Below are positions 36,301 to 48,510 of a stretch of DNA of 64,000 nt, piece after piece. The notes below the pieces were generated by a model. The model did not search any database, was not told where the DNA came from, and was given only the letters and a program-made list of their open reading frames with translations. Made by a program: the position numbers and the translations under genes. The stretch is from Euwallacea fornicatus. Taxonomy: Eukaryota > Arthropoda > Insecta > Coleoptera > Curculionidae. The DNA lies in assembly GCF_040115645.1 (NCBI RefSeq), contig NC_089564.1, forward strand, positions 682,001 through 746,000, given 5' to 3'. The number at the start of each line of letters is the position of its first letter. Position 1 is the stretch's first letter.

Positions 36301-39124
36301 CCAGTTTTTCCATTTTCCAGTTCTTCGACTTTAAGATCAATAACGACTTTAATCGATTATACATCACAAAAATGATAGAACCCCCCTCAATAAATCCGTC
36401 TCTTCGTAACGGCTATTTTTTTGAATCTAAACTATTCGAATTATGAAGGTCAAAAGTGTTGGATTGATTAAATAAGAATATCTAAAGAGAGAATAGAGAG
36501 GTTTAATGAATATTTCATTAGAAACCTCAATTGACTAATCTTACAGTTCCAGGAACAAACTGAAGTAGTTTTTACCTGGAAGTCTGGAAGCATGAAAAAT
36601 GTAATTTATTAAAGACCTATCAAACTTTGGTGAAATAGGACAGGATTCAAATGAAACTACATTACATTCTCTCTAACAGGAAGGCACCTGATTTTGAATA
36701 TGTAATAAAACCCCGAAGCATGGCTGTAGCCTCTTTATTGGAAGGTCGTAATTTCCTTTTAAAGTCAGCTCAAGAACTGGAATAAGTTCATTTTAAAATG
36801 GCATTTTTCTAGAGGCATGCTTCAGAGCTCTAAAAAGAAAAATTGTTATTTAATTGAGTCGAGGATTGATGTGACTAGATAGAACTTATGTGTGGAAAAT
36901 TGCACTTGAAGAACACCCTATTAGGTTTTGCGGAAGTCTCCTTGGGTTATTGTGTCGATCAATATGTGAACTCTGGGATTTAAGATTTTTAATGAGTTGG
37001 AACTAAGTATCCTAAAGTTACTAAGAGTTACCAAGTTCAATGAGCCCAGGAACTTGCCTCTTATAGAAAATTAGAGATAAGCCTACACCCCCCTTTAGAG
37101 AAGCTGTGTATTCACACTCAAATGATTTTGCAATGATTCTGATGTGAAGAGCGTCGAAAGAACTACTCGTAGCTGCTTTATGCCAGTAAGACTTTTTTCC
37201 CGAGGTAAAATTTACGATTTAGAAGACTTTTTCATTAACTTTGGTAGAAATTGCACATATATATATTCATTGTTATTAATTGTGCGGAGCAAGGGCGGAT
37301 AATGTTCCAAACTCGCTCAAATCCAAATTTACCTCTCGTATATCTGAAATAAAGAAGTTAGAACGTTGTGATTTTCGATATTTTATATAACGCATCAATA
37401 ATATTCGATTATAATAAATTCGGGCAATTTTACTTCAAATTTGGATAAAAAAGAGTTTGATCATTCCCATTGTACGAAACAGTATTTTTTCCATTTTTTA
37501 AAGTGTTCTTCTCAGTCATTATCCTAAATAATGTTTTTTTTTTTCGATAACTTCTAACACTTATAATTTTTACATTCATAATACATAATTCTCTTCCTCC
37601 GTTCTCTAACGCTCTATACATACGCAGGTATCAAATGCAAATATATCTGTTATTTTGTGGCAATCAGAAAGGAATTCTTCGATTTATTCAAAAAAAAAAA
37701 AAAAAGTGAGATTTTAATTCTGATATCAATCTTTGAAAGGTGTCGATGTAAGGATCATATTTTAAAATTAATGGGCGCAGGCTTGATTAAAAAGTGAATT
37801 TGTAATAATGGGTGATTATTACAAAAAACCTCGAGGTTACAGGTGAACTGTAAACGTAGGGCGTTTATTAAGCAATTTGCTATCTACCATCAAACATCTG
37901 ATTAGCGGATGAATTGATCCCAGACATGCTTCTGATATTTCAGTGCTTACTTGAAGTTCTTTTTAATGATCACCCTTTATTATGTGAATTATTGCTATTA
38001 ATATCGTTAATACTCCCACCGGTAACATTGAGGGAAGCTAATCGAGAAACTTTAATCTCAATCTGTTTCTTTCAAAATTTTATTAACGAGTTTATTAAAT
38101 ATATTTATAACATTATTGAGCACTTAGGACCTTTCAACATTGTTGCTAGAGATTTCTTTCTAAGTAATTTTTGCTCTTGTTAATTACATTTCATACAGTT
38201 AATTTCCGTCTCGAAGGTTAGAGATGAAATGAAGAACTGCCATATCTAATGAAGTAATACCCAACGTGTGAATGGACAATTAGAAAAAATTGTATCCTTA
38301 TATTGCACTGATGATCATATTTTTTTAACTCTGTCTTCTTCCCTTTTTAGAGTCAAAATGCTTAAGATTTTTTCATTCTCTACAATGGAATCTATCATGG
38401 AGTATCTCGTGTATCAGAAAATGTGTTAAGGCTACCTATTTTGCCCCCTGTCATTATTTGACATGCTATAGGATTATGGTTTGAGGTGGGGCAGCTGGAA
38501 CTAGAAAAATGTTTCTCCTTGGTGGTCGGACTATCAGGATTATTGCAGGTGTGTCCTACAGGAAGAATTGTAGGATTGGCGTTCACATGAATAAATAATT
38601 CATTGATGGATTGATTTTCACTATGCGAAATTGCTCATTTTCCATTTGTGAAGCAAATATACTGTGAATGAAAAAACATTAATGGATAAATAGAGAAATA
38701 GAGTATTGCATATAACTTAACGCATCTGATATCATTAGTTGCTATTGCCTCAGTTTGAGATAATTAAATTAAATTAGATGAAATAAAACTATGACCGCTT
38801 TGTTTTATAACTAACAATTGAAAACAAAAAGACAATAAGACGAAAACTTAATGTAAACATTTCTAGAAAAACGCTTCGTTTTATATGTACAGGGTATGAA
38901 AGGTGAATTCCCGAAGATGGTTTATAATTAATATTTCCCACATATGTTTGAGATAAATTATTGAAATTTGGTACATTACAACTTTTTGTGCACTTGAGAA
39001 CAAAAACTTCCCTTTTTTGCGCCTCTGTAGCAAAATGTAGCTCGCAACTAGCATTCCTTTCCCCCCCCTCGATCACCTGGTTTCCATTCAATTACAAAAC
39101 TTGAACAACGTCGAATGTTATTAG
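36301..39124. other. AT-rich unassigned DNA
   Basis: No gene called. Contains a short AT dinucleotide run at about 37255-37268, a 15-16 base poly-A run at about 37690-37705, and a TACAGGG tip at 38888-38894. The other end of that tip's element was not found. Confidence 0.4.
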
Positions 39125-39160
39125 AGCACCTGGATGGGTGCCTGCGTGGGAACACCTGGC
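39125..39160 (+). pseudogene. truncated 5S rRNA fragment
   Basis: The block CACCTGGATGGGTG then CGTGGGAACACC corresponds to the 3' third of the 5S gene that begins 95 bp downstream, with several substitutions. It is followed by a T run near 39187, as is the complete copy. It is either the remnant of a tandem 5S array or part of a 5S-derived repeat. Confidence 0.7.
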
Positions 39161-39255
39161 AACATGTATAGCTGTATTACTCATGCTATTTTTTTTTATA
39201 TATATATATTTCAAATATTCGATTTTTGATCCAGAAATACTACTATTACTAACAC

Positions 39256-39370
39256 GCAACTGCCATACCACGTTGGTCTACCGGTTCCCGTCCGATCACC
39301 GAAGTCAAGCGACGTCGGGCGTGGTTAGTACCTGGATGGGTGACCGCCTGGGAACACCACGTGCAGTTGC
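39256..39370 (+). rRNA. 5S ribosomal RNA
   Basis: About 115 nt with the features of eukaryotic 5S rRNA. The 5' end GCAACTGC pairs perfectly with the 3' end GCAGTTGC to form helix I. CCATACCACG follows as in insect 5S. The internal polymerase III control region is present: an A-box-like AGTCAAGCGACGTCGGGCG and a C-box GGATGGGTGACCGCCTGGG. A T-rich terminator starts within a few bases of the 3' end, and an AT-rich TATA-like stretch lies about 45-60 bp upstream. It is slightly shorter than the usual 120 nt. It is a single copy here rather than part of a visible tandem array, so it could be a dispersed functional gene, a young pseudogene, or the head of a 5S-derived SINE. Confidence 0.85.
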
Positions 39371-39647
39371 GTTTTATTTTTTTTTTTTAATTTACACTGT
39401 CAAATTCTCAAAGAAAAAGTAGCCATATTTTAACAGAGCGACACCGCCCCTCTCTGCATAACGTTCTTTTTAGTGTTTAGCGGAAAACACATCAAGTTCT
39501 AGTGACGTCCAAAAATTAATTTATTAATCTCGTAATACATTTTTAGAAAATTAATTAAAAACTATTTTTAGGAACTCGCTTGTCGCACGCCTCACATAAT
39601 CATTTGCAGCATGTGAAAATGTAAGGTGGTTCGTCGCGATAAGAGAT

Positions 39648-39842
39648 TTATACCAACCGTTCGGAAAACCATCTTAAAATGGTTCGATGATAATTATCGG
39701 TAATTCGAATCCAAAATTTGGGCATGAAATAATCAAAGCGTTTGCCTAGAAGCTTTTCGATTCGTTCCGAAACAACTTTCTGGTAGGGCACCACAAACTT
39801 GATATCGTAAATGAGATAAATCAACATAAACATCAATGGCAT
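39648..39842 (-). CDS. small hypothetical reading frame with hydrophobic N-terminus
   Basis: A 64-residue minus-strand frame starting MPLMFMLIYLIYDIKFVVPY, a possible single membrane segment. A basic, aromatic-rich remainder follows (KVVSERIEKLLGKRFDYF and FWIRITDNYHRTILRWF). An AATAAA on the same strand lies roughly 120 bp beyond the stop. The open frame extends about 10 codons upstream of the ATG, so this could be a last exon. No family was recognised. Confidence 0.25.
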   Translation of the reverse strand: MPLMFMLIYLIYDIKFVVPYQKVVSERIEKLLGKRFDYFMPKFWIRITDNYHRTILRWFSERLV

Positions 39843-40168
39843 AAAATTCCATTTTTTCCATTGGTAAATACTTCAATTGTAGACGATCTAAAACTTTTAC
39901 AGGGTAATAAATTGAGAACTTACAATGGTCCTATCTGGCAATGCCTCTCTGTAAACGACAGCACTGCAGTACGCTATTTCGCGTGTGTTCCAGTAGGACA
40001 TGAAACCTCTTGGCAGCAACAACTCCACGCCAAGATTGTTGCGTCCTACCTCTCAAAATTGGCAACAAACTGGAGATTGGTTATTTGAAAAAATATTTTA
40101 TTTATTATTCTTTTTTTTCTTCCGATTTATCAAATATTTTGTTTTTTTTTAATTTAATTTCATTCATG

Positions 40169-40369
40169 CTATGAAAAATACTCTTCCATTTCGAAATCCG
40201 CGTAGTCTGCGACTCGTCGACGCTCCGAAATAATATTTCTGTTTGATGCGGTATTCATGCGATATTCATGTCCTACACCTCGCATAGTGCCGAGAATTGG
40301 GTCATTAGTCACCGAACCAGGAAACCACCGAATCCCGCCAATTAAAAAAAATCGATTCAAAGAAGACAT
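40169..40369 (-). CDS. small hypothetical protein, 66 residues
   Basis: ATG at 40369 in a favourable context (GTGAAAATG); the frame extends one codon further to a GTG. The peptide begins MSSLNRFFLIGGIRWFPGSV and ends in an acidic tail (DFEMEEYFS). The N-terminus has basic and hydrophobic residues and could be a mitochondrial targeting segment, which is inference. Two overlapping AATAAA signals on the same strand lie about 60 bp past the stop, suggesting an intronless transcript. No family recognised. It is 327 bp upstream of the minus-strand frame at 39648-39842. Confidence 0.35.
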   Translation of the reverse strand: MSSLNRFFLIGGIRWFPGSVTNDPILGTMRGVGHEYRMNTASNRNIISERRRVADYADFEMEEYFS

Positions 40370-43300
40370 TTTCACAAGTAGGTGAGAGATATCCGTGGGT
40401 TAGTTATTTAGGAGCGGCAGATTGATGAATGATCGGCACGGCCATAATTTCGCCATTATTTCATTAACTTACTGTCAATTTGCTTTATTACACAGGGTGT
40501 TCGCGACATAGTCGGTGGGTATAATGGGACTCCATTCCTGAATTTTAATTGGTAATTTTCAAGTTCATTTAAACAACTTTTAATTACAAGGTGTAGACCT
40601 CCGGAGCTCAGGTTTAACGTCGATTCCCTAAAAAAAAATAGCAAACCTTGGTGTTCAACGCTTTAATCCCAAAACGATTAACTGTCGATAAATCAAGTGT
40701 ATCGGTAGCAGGTAGCACTATTCTGAAACTGGAAGGGTCGACCCACCAATTCGATCCCTTGTAATCGATGTAGTGTGGTGTATTGACAGCCCTTTGTGCA
40801 CTCAAGGGCTAATCTTCAGTACCTGATACCTATTATATGGATTTTGTAGAAGGTTGTTTGCCTTTTAGGGCGTTTTAACACTTTGAAGAAAAACGTTTAC
40901 CTGTCGGTCTGTGTGGCACTTTCAGAGATGATCGAGGTCTTGTACACGATTTAAATGTTACACTGCGCTCTTTATTATTTTCCTTTGAGGGTATAAGATG
41001 GGGCTGGTTTTACTAAATTGTAGGGCAGCAGTAGGAAACAATTCATTTCCAAGGTGGTCATTAAAAGCCTATCATGTGCGGTTAGCACGGATAGGAAATG
41101 GTCGATTCATGTCTTGTGACCACTTAGTAACGGATAGGGGCATCTGGTGTCACCAATTTTTATATTTTACCTGTATGTGCCTGTTCCGCATCTTCGGTTG
41201 TTATTGTTGCTCAGCAACTTATGAGTACATGAACATACTCTAAACGCAGAAAACCTTTAAGCATTAAATTTTTTGGCTGATCTACCAATACCCATTGCTA
41301 GCGTTAGGTCAGTAGAAACAATAGTTCATAACTCATTTCAGTATTCAACGTACTCATTGCGCCTCGAACTAAATATATTATTAAAACGTAATTAGCATGC
41401 AACAATGTTGCTGTTGTGACATGTTTGGCAAGAGTTTTATACCCAGAAGGGATAAAAATAGAGACGTTAATTAGACATTTACACACAAGCAAACTAGAGG
41501 TTGTACAACTGTGCACACCTAATAAACTCAACGAGTTTCTACTTTTTATTACTTATTGCCACAAACTGAGGCGGTTTAGGATTAGTCGGACTTAACAATA
41601 TTATCAATCACTGTTCATTAGTTGGCAATCATGTCATACATCGAGTAGTTTCAATACTTTCTTGGGTTTAATCAGCATGTTTTAATTGGTTTTTTCCTAC
41701 ACCTTATCTAGCGGTCGTAGTGTAGTTTAACAGGCACCTTCTAAGTGCTAATCTCGACAGCTTTATATTGTAGAGACAAAAAAGTTTGTATACTAATTTT
41801 CGTTTTTTAATGCGGTAATTTGTATAAATTAAACTGTTCATATTTAAGCCTTAACAATGACTTTTTCCTTATGGAATAGCGAATTAAAGGTAGGGCCCGG
41901 TTGGATAAACAAACCAATTATTATGGGTAAAATGGCAAGAAGGTTAGCAAAATTATATCTCTAAATTGACAGTTGTCTTCGACATTTCCATTCTCTCAGT
42001 ACATCATATCCCCTTTGTGATATACTGTGCGTACCCGAAGTCTGTCAGCATAAACACCATTAAGGAGCGTCCAAATTTCTGGTTATATCCCTTTTTTGTA
42101 GCCATAATTAGTACGAGTTAGCTGCAGAATTACACGGAACACCAATCCTTAAATTTTTGACAAAAATTATTTCATTGGAAAACTTTGACATTCTACCATG
42201 GTACCTGTTTGACACTTTTGCTCTGTCGAGCGCACAAAATAAGTCAAATTAAATAAGCGAATCAATAAAGCTTTTGATACTCTTTGAATAAACAATTCAG
42301 TCGCCGTGGTAACCTCACTTTGACAGATGAAACTACTCTCAAGAATATGATACACAACCAAACACCTTGTGCATAAAACGCCGTCCGGGGCTCTATAAAA
42401 GTGTGGTAATTTAACGTCTGCTTTTAAACACGTCATTACGGCTTATTAATGCCTCCCGAATGGACGTGTGTACAACGGCCGCCAGAGAATTTAGTAGGCC
42501 TCAGATATTAAGTTTCCGTTGGGCTCGAATTTTCAGTTCCGTGAAACACCAAAATATTCTAGATTTTGTTACGAATTGTTTAGCCACTTAACGGACGTGT
42601 CGACAGAACTTCCACTCAAAATGGTTTTCTATGTAGCTCAGTGAAAGCCTAAAAGTGGAACTGGAGATGAGAAAGTTCTAGCGAAATCAAGAAAATTAGA
42701 TTTAGCTGTATCCCTTTCAAACCTTGGAACTCGGTGTTAAAACGTAAAGTGCAGTGACTTCTCCTATCAGAAATTTAGCTAATTGGCAAAAAGGACGGAG
42801 GTTTAATCGTGGACAAAGTATAGTATTGTACATTTTCCAATTTACATTTTATCTACTGAGGTAAATTCTACGTTAAAAAATAACTACTAAAAGGAGCATT
42901 TAACATGCCGATTCGAGAGAGATAAGCAGAACATTATCATACGTGCCGTAATGGCACTTTACCATTCCCTGTTTCATTTTTACTATTATCTTGTTAATTA
43001 AAACTTCGTAGGTAGGTGGATGTTTTAAATGAATATCGCAAAAACTGTAAGATCTGCGGGGGAAAAAAGTTCACTTCAATTGGCACACCGTTTATCTCGT
43101 TTTATGAAGCATTTGCCGAACGACGTTTTCGCAATGCTTTAACATTATTTTTGAGGTATGACGTAATCTGAAGTAAAGCATTAAAACTTAGGCCACCTTG
43201 CACGCACTAAAAAAAGGTCTCATCTCTCGGCCTGATTTATTACTCTGCCAGACTTCCATGATGGTATCTGTGCATATGCAAAAAAACCCAACAAAACAAA

Positions 43301-44742
43301 CAATATATTAAAATTAACCAGGACAAAAAAGCGTCCCTTAGGTAACTCCATATCGTCACATGTCCACATAAAAACTGGTCCTCCGCATGGGAATCGACCG
43401 CTGGGTTTGTTCAGATCCGCGTTTCGCTTTTTTCCGTCATTGTCCTTTCATTAGAAGGGTTGACGAGTACTATGTCTAATGTATGCGCTCGCATCTCATT
43501 AAGGGATGAACCGTGAGAAGCGGAAGTCGGGGTGGATCGGGATAAATTATCGAGACAATGGGCTTTATTTCATTTCTGGGCTTATATGCATGCGAGGCAT
43601 ACCTGAAGGGACAATTGTTGCCGACAACCAGTTCCTGACGGTGTGGTACTGCCTGGAATGCCATTCATGCGAGGTTTAAGAATCGCAGTCAGATGAGTAA
43701 GACTTATTTTACAGCGAGCTGGCAATAAGGTCGTTTCTGCAAAGCCCGCAAGATTTTAGCATATGTGACCTATTGCCGGCACCGCAGAGAGCAATGAAAT
43801 AAAATTCACTAAGAAATTCTTATATTCATTAACTTCTAGATATACGCATTTTTACGAATATTAATATCCTTGCCTTTTAAATCAGATTTGTATACTGACC
43901 TATTACTGCACATAATGACAATGTTGGAATTAATCATATAATCACCTTTTACCATTTTTGCTTGGAGCTTTTTTATCCTTTAAAGTCGTTTATGGAAATC
44001 ATGACTACATATTATATGCCTTTATAAGGGCTTAGTTATAGATATTAGTCAAGATTGATTTACTTGTGCTGGGTACCATATTTAGTTAATGTTGCATACT
44101 GAGTATTACTTACACTCTCTCTGAAGTGCTTTAAAATATTGTTGTAGATTGTAATAAATTTTGTTCACGACCGGTTAATAATGAACCAATATTCAGCTGC
44201 TTGACTCAAACTAAACATGTACATACATATCATACGGATCTCTGTACATGTTAAGCTTCACAGAGAATAATAAGGGATTTGCGGGATATAAACTTCAGTT
44301 TATTTCTGCTGACCACTTAAGATACACGTGTTGTCTTGGAAATCCGCTCATCTATTAGTACGCAACCTCGCAACGTCAAGACATTTAAATAGTCTTCTGA
44401 ATCCAATGTAATTAACGTTTTAATTTTTGATTTAAATGGGCCTCATCTTTGGTAACCGACAATTATCGTGGATATCATACCTACAGCATTATACCCGTTT
44501 GTCAGTGTCATTATTCCCTTGGGCAATAATGACCATCGTATAAGGCTTGTATATTAAAATGCTATTTACTTTCACTTTAAGGTTTAACGTCAATTAGAGC
44601 CGATTTTGAATAGCTGTAAAAACACGGAAACACAGCTATTCGCTTCAATTTGTAAACGGACAATAATTTATTAAAATTAAAGAATAAAAACCAATGAACA
44701 ATATAAAGGAGTAAACATTTCGTTATATTTTTTAAAGCGATG
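40370..44742. other. unassigned AT-rich DNA
   Basis: An ACAGGGTGTTCGCG tip near 40493 suggests a repeat end. Otherwise no recognised element or gene. Short frames on the minus strand at 41304-41531 and 42167-42436 lack any domain. A splice-like 50 nt segment on the minus strand near 43640 is not convincing. Confidence 0.35.
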
Positions 44743-45043
44743 CCCTGTATATTATTCAATATTGTAAATTGCTTCGTCAGTAGTTTTCGAAATAGAGGAA
44801 CAAATTTTTTATAATTTTATTCTTTTCTTCGATGGAACCATCGAATTTGCAACACCTTGTATATACGTGCATACTCCGATCTTAGCAATTATTGCAAGTG
44901 GAGCAATCAATTTTTAAATATCGATAAAGCATGGGGAACTAAGATATTTGGTAATGTCATATGTCACGTTATTTTGCTGTTGACCGCAAGTAGCATTAAC
45001 GTTTGTTCCTGTGGCAAGGTATACTTTTTCTTCGCAATCGATA

Positions 45044-45235
45044 TACAGGGCGTTCTATATAAAAAAAAATAATTTCAATAATATCCGATTCAATTTGACA
45101 TTTCCTAAAAAATGCGACTAAAAATAGAAATCTTTTTCCTTTCACACCTTTTTGACATCTTTTCAATTAAGTGCAGTATCCCGCGGGTCGAGATATACGG
45201 AATGGCCCTGTTTATTCGATTTGGGTCACCCTGTA
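45044..45235. mobile_element. short TACAGGG-ended element (MITE-like)
   Basis: Left tip TACAGGGCGTTC and right tip CCCTGTA (read inward TACAGGGTGACCC), about 190 bp apart in opposing orientation. The terminal match beyond the first ten bases is poor, so the pairing is tentative. Two more outward ends of the same kind lie at 44743-44749 (CCCTGTA) and about 44852 (CCTTGTA). Confidence 0.4.
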
Positions 45236-45239
45236 AATT

Positions 45240-46837
45240 TCTATAAAATATCAAAGATATTAACCATTTTCTTAGGCCTCGCATTTAGGATTTCTTGCAT
45301 TTTTTACCGGCAAAACCTATTTTAGCTTTCTTTACTTTTCCTAAGTCCCCTTTACCATCGACATAAAAAAAATGACCAATAAACAAACTTTTTCAACTGT
45401 TTTTTTAACCATTTTATGGAAGTTCACCTTCTGCCGATCCCAGCGCCATCTAAAAAGTTCAAAACCGAAATGTTTTTTCGGTTTGCATATAGACAATAGA
45501 GCATTCCGTTTATCGATCCTGGAAGGGATGGGATGGAGCGGCTCAGCTTCGAGTTATGGTGGATAGATGGCAATTTATGCTAATTTAAAAAAAAATCTAC
45601 GTAGACCTGTATGCAACCCTTCATTTAAATTTCTATGTATTAGGGCCACTCGATGGCATGGTAACTTTACCCTATAGATCATTCCCGTCGAAATGGAGAA
45701 ATAGGCCGATATCCGTATCTGATTTCACGTTTCTTTAGAAAGCTTCTTGCTGGTATAGAGGTTAAGACCTTAATGGTATAACAATACTCGACATGATAGC
45801 AATTTTTCTATAACGAACTCAAATTTAGTACATAACAAATGGAATTGCAATGGAATTTGCTTGAATTTTATCACTTTCGGCAAAAAAATTTTCAAGGAAA
45901 AACATTTTTACTGACAACAAAGGATTTCCCTGCATATTTTGACACATTTGCGGTTTTGAACCCGATTTAGATTATTCGGAGATATATTAAAGATTTTTGC
46001 TATACATGTACTTTCGAAGTTCCGATTCTCGTAATTTTGAAAAAAATACAGACCATTTGACAGATGTGGAAACAGTGTTGAGATTTTAATTTTTTGACAT
46101 GCGTCAACTATTAACGAATGACAAGTTTTTGACAGACACCAACTCCTATATATTTCTCGAAGCCTTGAATAGTCAAGACAGAATTTTCTGAAAGTTCTCA
46201 GAATGGCATGTTCAAAAATCCTTCCATTGCGGTTCCTAAAACCAAATTGACATTGCCAGTTGCCTCGTTCGGTACTTGAAAATAGTCCTTACCGCACCCA
46301 AATCAGTGCTCTGAAGTACGCTTTTCCGTACGACAGCAGGAAACAGAATATTACATACAGAGTACGAATTATAATAACTAATTTCGCGCTCAGTTCAGGA
46401 AATGATCATTTTGTGCAAGTTTATGAGATACTTTTTTCCCGACTACAAAAAATAGCGTTTGCAAATTCAGAACTCAATAATCCCGTAAACTGTCTTAATC
46501 ACTTGTAAAAAAAATTACTTGTAGTAATTGAATGTGAAATGTTGTGTGAAAGACATAGCGATATCACTATTTTGTAGAATTCGCATCGCAGAAATTTGCT
46601 TTTTTCATGAAATAATGCGTTTTCCAGCTGATTTAATTTGTTGCTTGAAGAAATTAGATTTATATACCTGCTAACACATATACCAATTATACATCCGAGA
46701 GCTGCGGTGGGGTCTTCCATGTAAACCAGCACCTACCGATGAAGATATCATTGTTTCAGTTGTCAGCTATCACTAACAAAATAACGTGTGTTTGTGCTAT
46801 ATGTTTTTAATTTTAACAAATAGCACCACATTATATA
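45240..46837. other. no confident feature
   Basis: AT-rich. A minus-strand segment at 46678-46742 has acceptor- and donor-like flanks and reads VLVYMEDPTAALGCIIGICV, but support is weak and no gene is called. Confidence 0.35.
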
Positions 46838-47345
46838 CCAAGGTTGTGAAGTACATTAACGACCCCAACGAGAAGATTAAATCTCGAGTGTGTCGAATGA
46901 CTGGAAGTACGATTTCTCGTCATTTTTCGCAAAGCAGTTGGATACTAGGTTAATAATGACACAGATATGGCTCATTATTAACCTAACGAACTGATCGGCT
47001 ATAATGTCATCATAATTTCTACTGCAATGTTATCGTTCATGTTATGAGTGAAGGCATTCTTTTTATTTTAAATTTATTTTAGAAAAATCAAGTAACAGAA
47101 AATATTACATTATTCTCCAAGGTTGTGAAGTATATTATTAAGGTTCGAACGCAATTTTTCTGCTATGTATCAATTTTAAAAGACACCATTGTTGAATGCG
47201 TTTAATGATTTGTTGAATTGATGATTTTTATTTTATACAATTAAATAATAGATTAATAATGATGCATGTATGGCTTATTATTTACCTAGCAAGTGAATTG
47301 GCCACAATATCGCTATCATCCTCATTGTTGTCTTGTTATGGTTGG
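46838..47345 (+). repeat. two tandem ~279 bp units, each with an internal hairpin
   Basis: CCAAGGTTGTGAAGTA starts at 46838 and again at 47117. Each unit then carries a TTAATAATGA...TATGGCT-ATTATT-ACCTA motif, an AACTGAT/AAGTGAATTGGC block and a TTATG-end. A third, inverted copy lies at about 48350-48510 (minus strand), sharing TATGGCTCATTATTGACCTA and downstream blocks with the second unit. The three copies are diverged. Confidence 0.6.
46946..46985. repeat. perfect 14 bp hairpin
   Basis: TAGGTTAATAATGA and TCATTATTAACCTA are perfect reverse complements separated by 12 bases. The second tandem unit has an imperfect version at 47249-47288. Confidence 0.8.
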
Positions 47346-47565
47346 CATAGAACTGATCGAATGAAACGTGAGCATTGATGATTTAATTCAAGACGCTTCA
47401 TCTTTTTGTATTTTGGATTTAATTTACGTTTAATTTGGAATATTACAAAAATTATATAGCCACTACAGTCATAAAATACTCATGACTCTCACGTTTTAAA
47501 TCTCTCAGAGCTGTACGTTTCAGCACGTAAAGTTGACGTTGGAATCCTAGTAATATATGTATATG

Positions 47566-48202
47566 TATAGGGTGTCCCAGTTTCGTTGTAATCGCAGGAT
47601 GTCTCGGTTATTAGCAAAGATAAACGGATGCGGCTTTCGCTGAACGTGAACTAACCTGTGTCGCCTTGTAGTGAAACTAATGATGACGTTGACAGAATTG
47701 ATCCGACTATCTTAGTTTATGACCTACAGGGCGTTTTTGAAAGTACTTCATTTCGGGGCCCCTCCTGTAGTTTCGAAATGCATCAGGTGATTGTAAATTT
47801 ATAAACGGCGTCGGATTGAGATTTTTCGTGTTTTGGGAATAACGAAAATTGGGAGAATCAGAATCGCTAAAAATATACGGGGTGTCCCGTTAAACAAACA
47901 TTGATTTGATCCGCGTCGCGAAAACTACGAATTGTAAATGAAATCTGAGCGAGCAGCTGGATTTTAAGTTAAAATCTCTATTCCCATACCGTTTTGCGAT
48001 TTCAATAAATTGATGCATGTTCCCAACTTGCGATATTTCCAAAAACGCCCTGTACGGCACGAACTAAGATAGCTAGATCAGTTCTGTCGGCGTCATCGTC
48101 AGTTTCACTAGAAAGAGATACAGGTTCGCGAAAACATCTCTCTATCACTGCTAATAGCCCTGATATCCTACGAGAACAACGAAAATGGGACGCCGTGTAC
48201 TT
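47566..48202. mobile_element. foldback element with ~190 bp inverted arms
   Basis: Left tip TATAGGGTGTCCCAGTTTCG; right tip read on the minus strand TACACGGCGTCCCATTTTCG. Matched arm blocks include TTGT-ATCGCAGGATGTCTCGG against TTGTTCTCGTAGGATATCAGGG, TATTAGCA, TAGTGAAACT-ATGATGACG, GACAGAA-TGATC, and CTATCTTAGTT followed by TACAGGGCGTTTTTG on both sides. A third tip, TACGGGGTGTCCCG, lies inside near 47875, so the structure may be two overlapping or nested elements. Non-coding. Confidence 0.75.
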
Positions 48203-48349
48203 TGCTGTATAATATTCTATTTCTCACGAGCAGATTTAAGTATATTATGCAAAATAACAATAAACCTGCCTAAAATAAGTACACATTTAGGCGGTTAAAA
48301 AAAAAGTTATGGCGTTCTGAATAAACTCAACATCGACTTTCATTTGATA

Positions 48350-48510
48350 TTAGTTTTAATGGCAACCATAATGAAGTCGTAGCGGTGGTAATGGCCGATT
48401 AACTGGCTAGGTCAATAATGAGCCATAGACGAACCATTAATTTATTCAACTGTTTTAGAAAAAAAGGCGACTTTCGAGTCATTCGACGCATCCAATAATG
48501 GTTTCTTCCA
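48350..48510 (-). repeat. inverted copy of the 46.8-47.3 kb repeat unit
   Basis: On the minus strand it reads TCTATGGCTCATTATTGACC, then AATCGGCC and TTATGGTTG. This matches the tandem units at 46946-47345, most closely the second. The foldback at 47566-48202 lies between this copy and the second unit. Confidence 0.6.

Noticed and set aside
39861..40088. 75-residue plus-strand frame beginning at a TACAGGG tip
   Set aside because: Starts at GTG, overlaps the possible 3' untranslated region of the minus-strand frame, and has no recognised domain.
46678..46742. Minus-strand 65 nt segment with splice-like flanks and a hydrophobic peptide
   Set aside because: Weak polypyrimidine tract, no partner exons found, and similar chance segments occur elsewhere in the window.
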